This document shows, piece after piece, positions 63,929-64,000 of a DNA stretch of 64,000 nucleotides (positions within the stretch are counted from its first letter, which is position 1; every line of letters starts with the position of its first letter). The DNA lies in the NCBI GenBank assembly GCA_018660685.1, contig JABJJW010000023.1, forward strand, positions 1 to 64,000, in the 5' to 3' direction. Source of the DNA: Flavobacteriales bacterium. GTDB taxonomy: Bacteria > Bacteroidota > Bacteroidia > Flavobacteriales_G > Salibacteraceae. A program made the position numbers and the translations under genes. Under the pieces are notes generated by a model. It did not search any database and had not been told where the DNA came from. It was given only the letters and a program-made list of their open reading frames with translations.

Positions 63929-64000
63929 TTTCTTCATACTCATATTTTGCCTGGTCTCAATTAATTCCGTGAACGGACAGTACGTAGAAGCAATCAACTG
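63918..64000 (+). CDS. start of an exported protein (cut by window end)
   Basis: A GTG at 63918, overlapping the rlmN stop by 11 bp, opens a frame MRLNFFILIFCLVSINSVNG then QYVEAIN up to the window edge. This is a clear signal peptide with a cleavage site after VNG. The mature protein lies outside the window, so its function cannot be judged. Confidence 0.5.
   Translation, partial: MRLNFFILIFCLVSINSVNGQYVEAIN

Noticed and set aside
1-64000. CRISPR arrays, insertion sequences, prophage, toxin-antitoxin or defence islands.
   Set aside because: I saw no regularly spaced repeats, transposase or integrase genes, terminal inverted repeats, or known defence genes.

Overview
This window is chromosomal DNA from a member of the Bacteroidota, most likely a marine Flavobacteriales lineage (Cryomorphaceae- or Schleiferiaceae-like). 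The evidence is: C-terminal type IX secretion (T9SS) sorting tails on several exported proteins; candidate promoters of the Bacteroidota type (TTG, about 20 bp, TAnnTTTG); families common in that phylum (DUF6090, DUF2795, DUF3098, a long SecA, UbiA-like and VUT/YhhQ proteins); and the gene order ftsX-DUF3098-uppP-truB-queA. Coding density is very high. Many neighbours overlap by 4 to 26 bp, and several convergent pairs overlap at their stop codons.

Layout. 0-9 kb: tRNA-Met(CAT), a HAD phosphatase, methylmalonyl-CoA epimerase, two exported proteins, a UbiA-family enzyme, a trans-sulfuration enzyme, a GNAT gene followed by a decayed GNAT gene, a DUF6090 protein, an aldo/keto reductase and a flippase-like membrane protein. 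9-15 kb: an ArsC/Spx-like protein, an EamA transporter, two tandem secreted M43 metalloproteases and a TrkA-type RCK protein. 15.8-21 kb: a sigma factor/outer-membrane barrel chimera, a membrane glycosyltransferase-like protein, an acyl-CoA carboxylase beta subunit and a frameshifted TPR gene. 21-30 kb: a GT2 enzyme, radA, and a sufA-B-C-D-S operon with a GT39-like gene lodged between sufB and sufC. 30-35 kb: a VUT transporter, small ORFs, and asnS-rpoN-membrane protein. 35-42 kb: a TetR-regulated tripartite RND efflux operon. 42-48 kb: a DsbD with two N-terminal domains, an odd lipoprotein, and a GT2-PAP2-GT39 module. 48-64 kb: secA, a DUF2795 protein, an ATP:cob(I)alamin adenosyltransferase, an EamA transporter, rplU-rpmA, serS, a lipoprotein plus TPR protein, ftsX, a DUF3098 protein, uppP, truB, queA, ispD, rlmN and the start of an exported protein.

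How genes fit together. The epimerase, carboxylase beta subunit and cobalamin adenosyltransferase point to B12-dependent propionyl-/methylmalonyl-CoA metabolism spread over the chromosome. Three large GT39-like or related membrane proteins, two GT2 enzymes, a PAP2 phosphatase and UppP point to undecaprenyl-phosphate-linked surface glycan work. The VUT transporter and QueA point to queuosine salvage plus synthesis.

No CRISPR array, prophage, insertion sequence or obvious defence island is visible. The most striking features are gene-level oddities. There is an ECF sigma factor cut inside region 4 and fused in frame to an outer-membrane barrel, and a glycosyltransferase embedded in the suf operon. 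There is also a scatter of indel- or deletion-damaged genes (5.5, 15.8, 20.0, 30.7 and possibly 44.5 kb), which may be real decay or assembly error.
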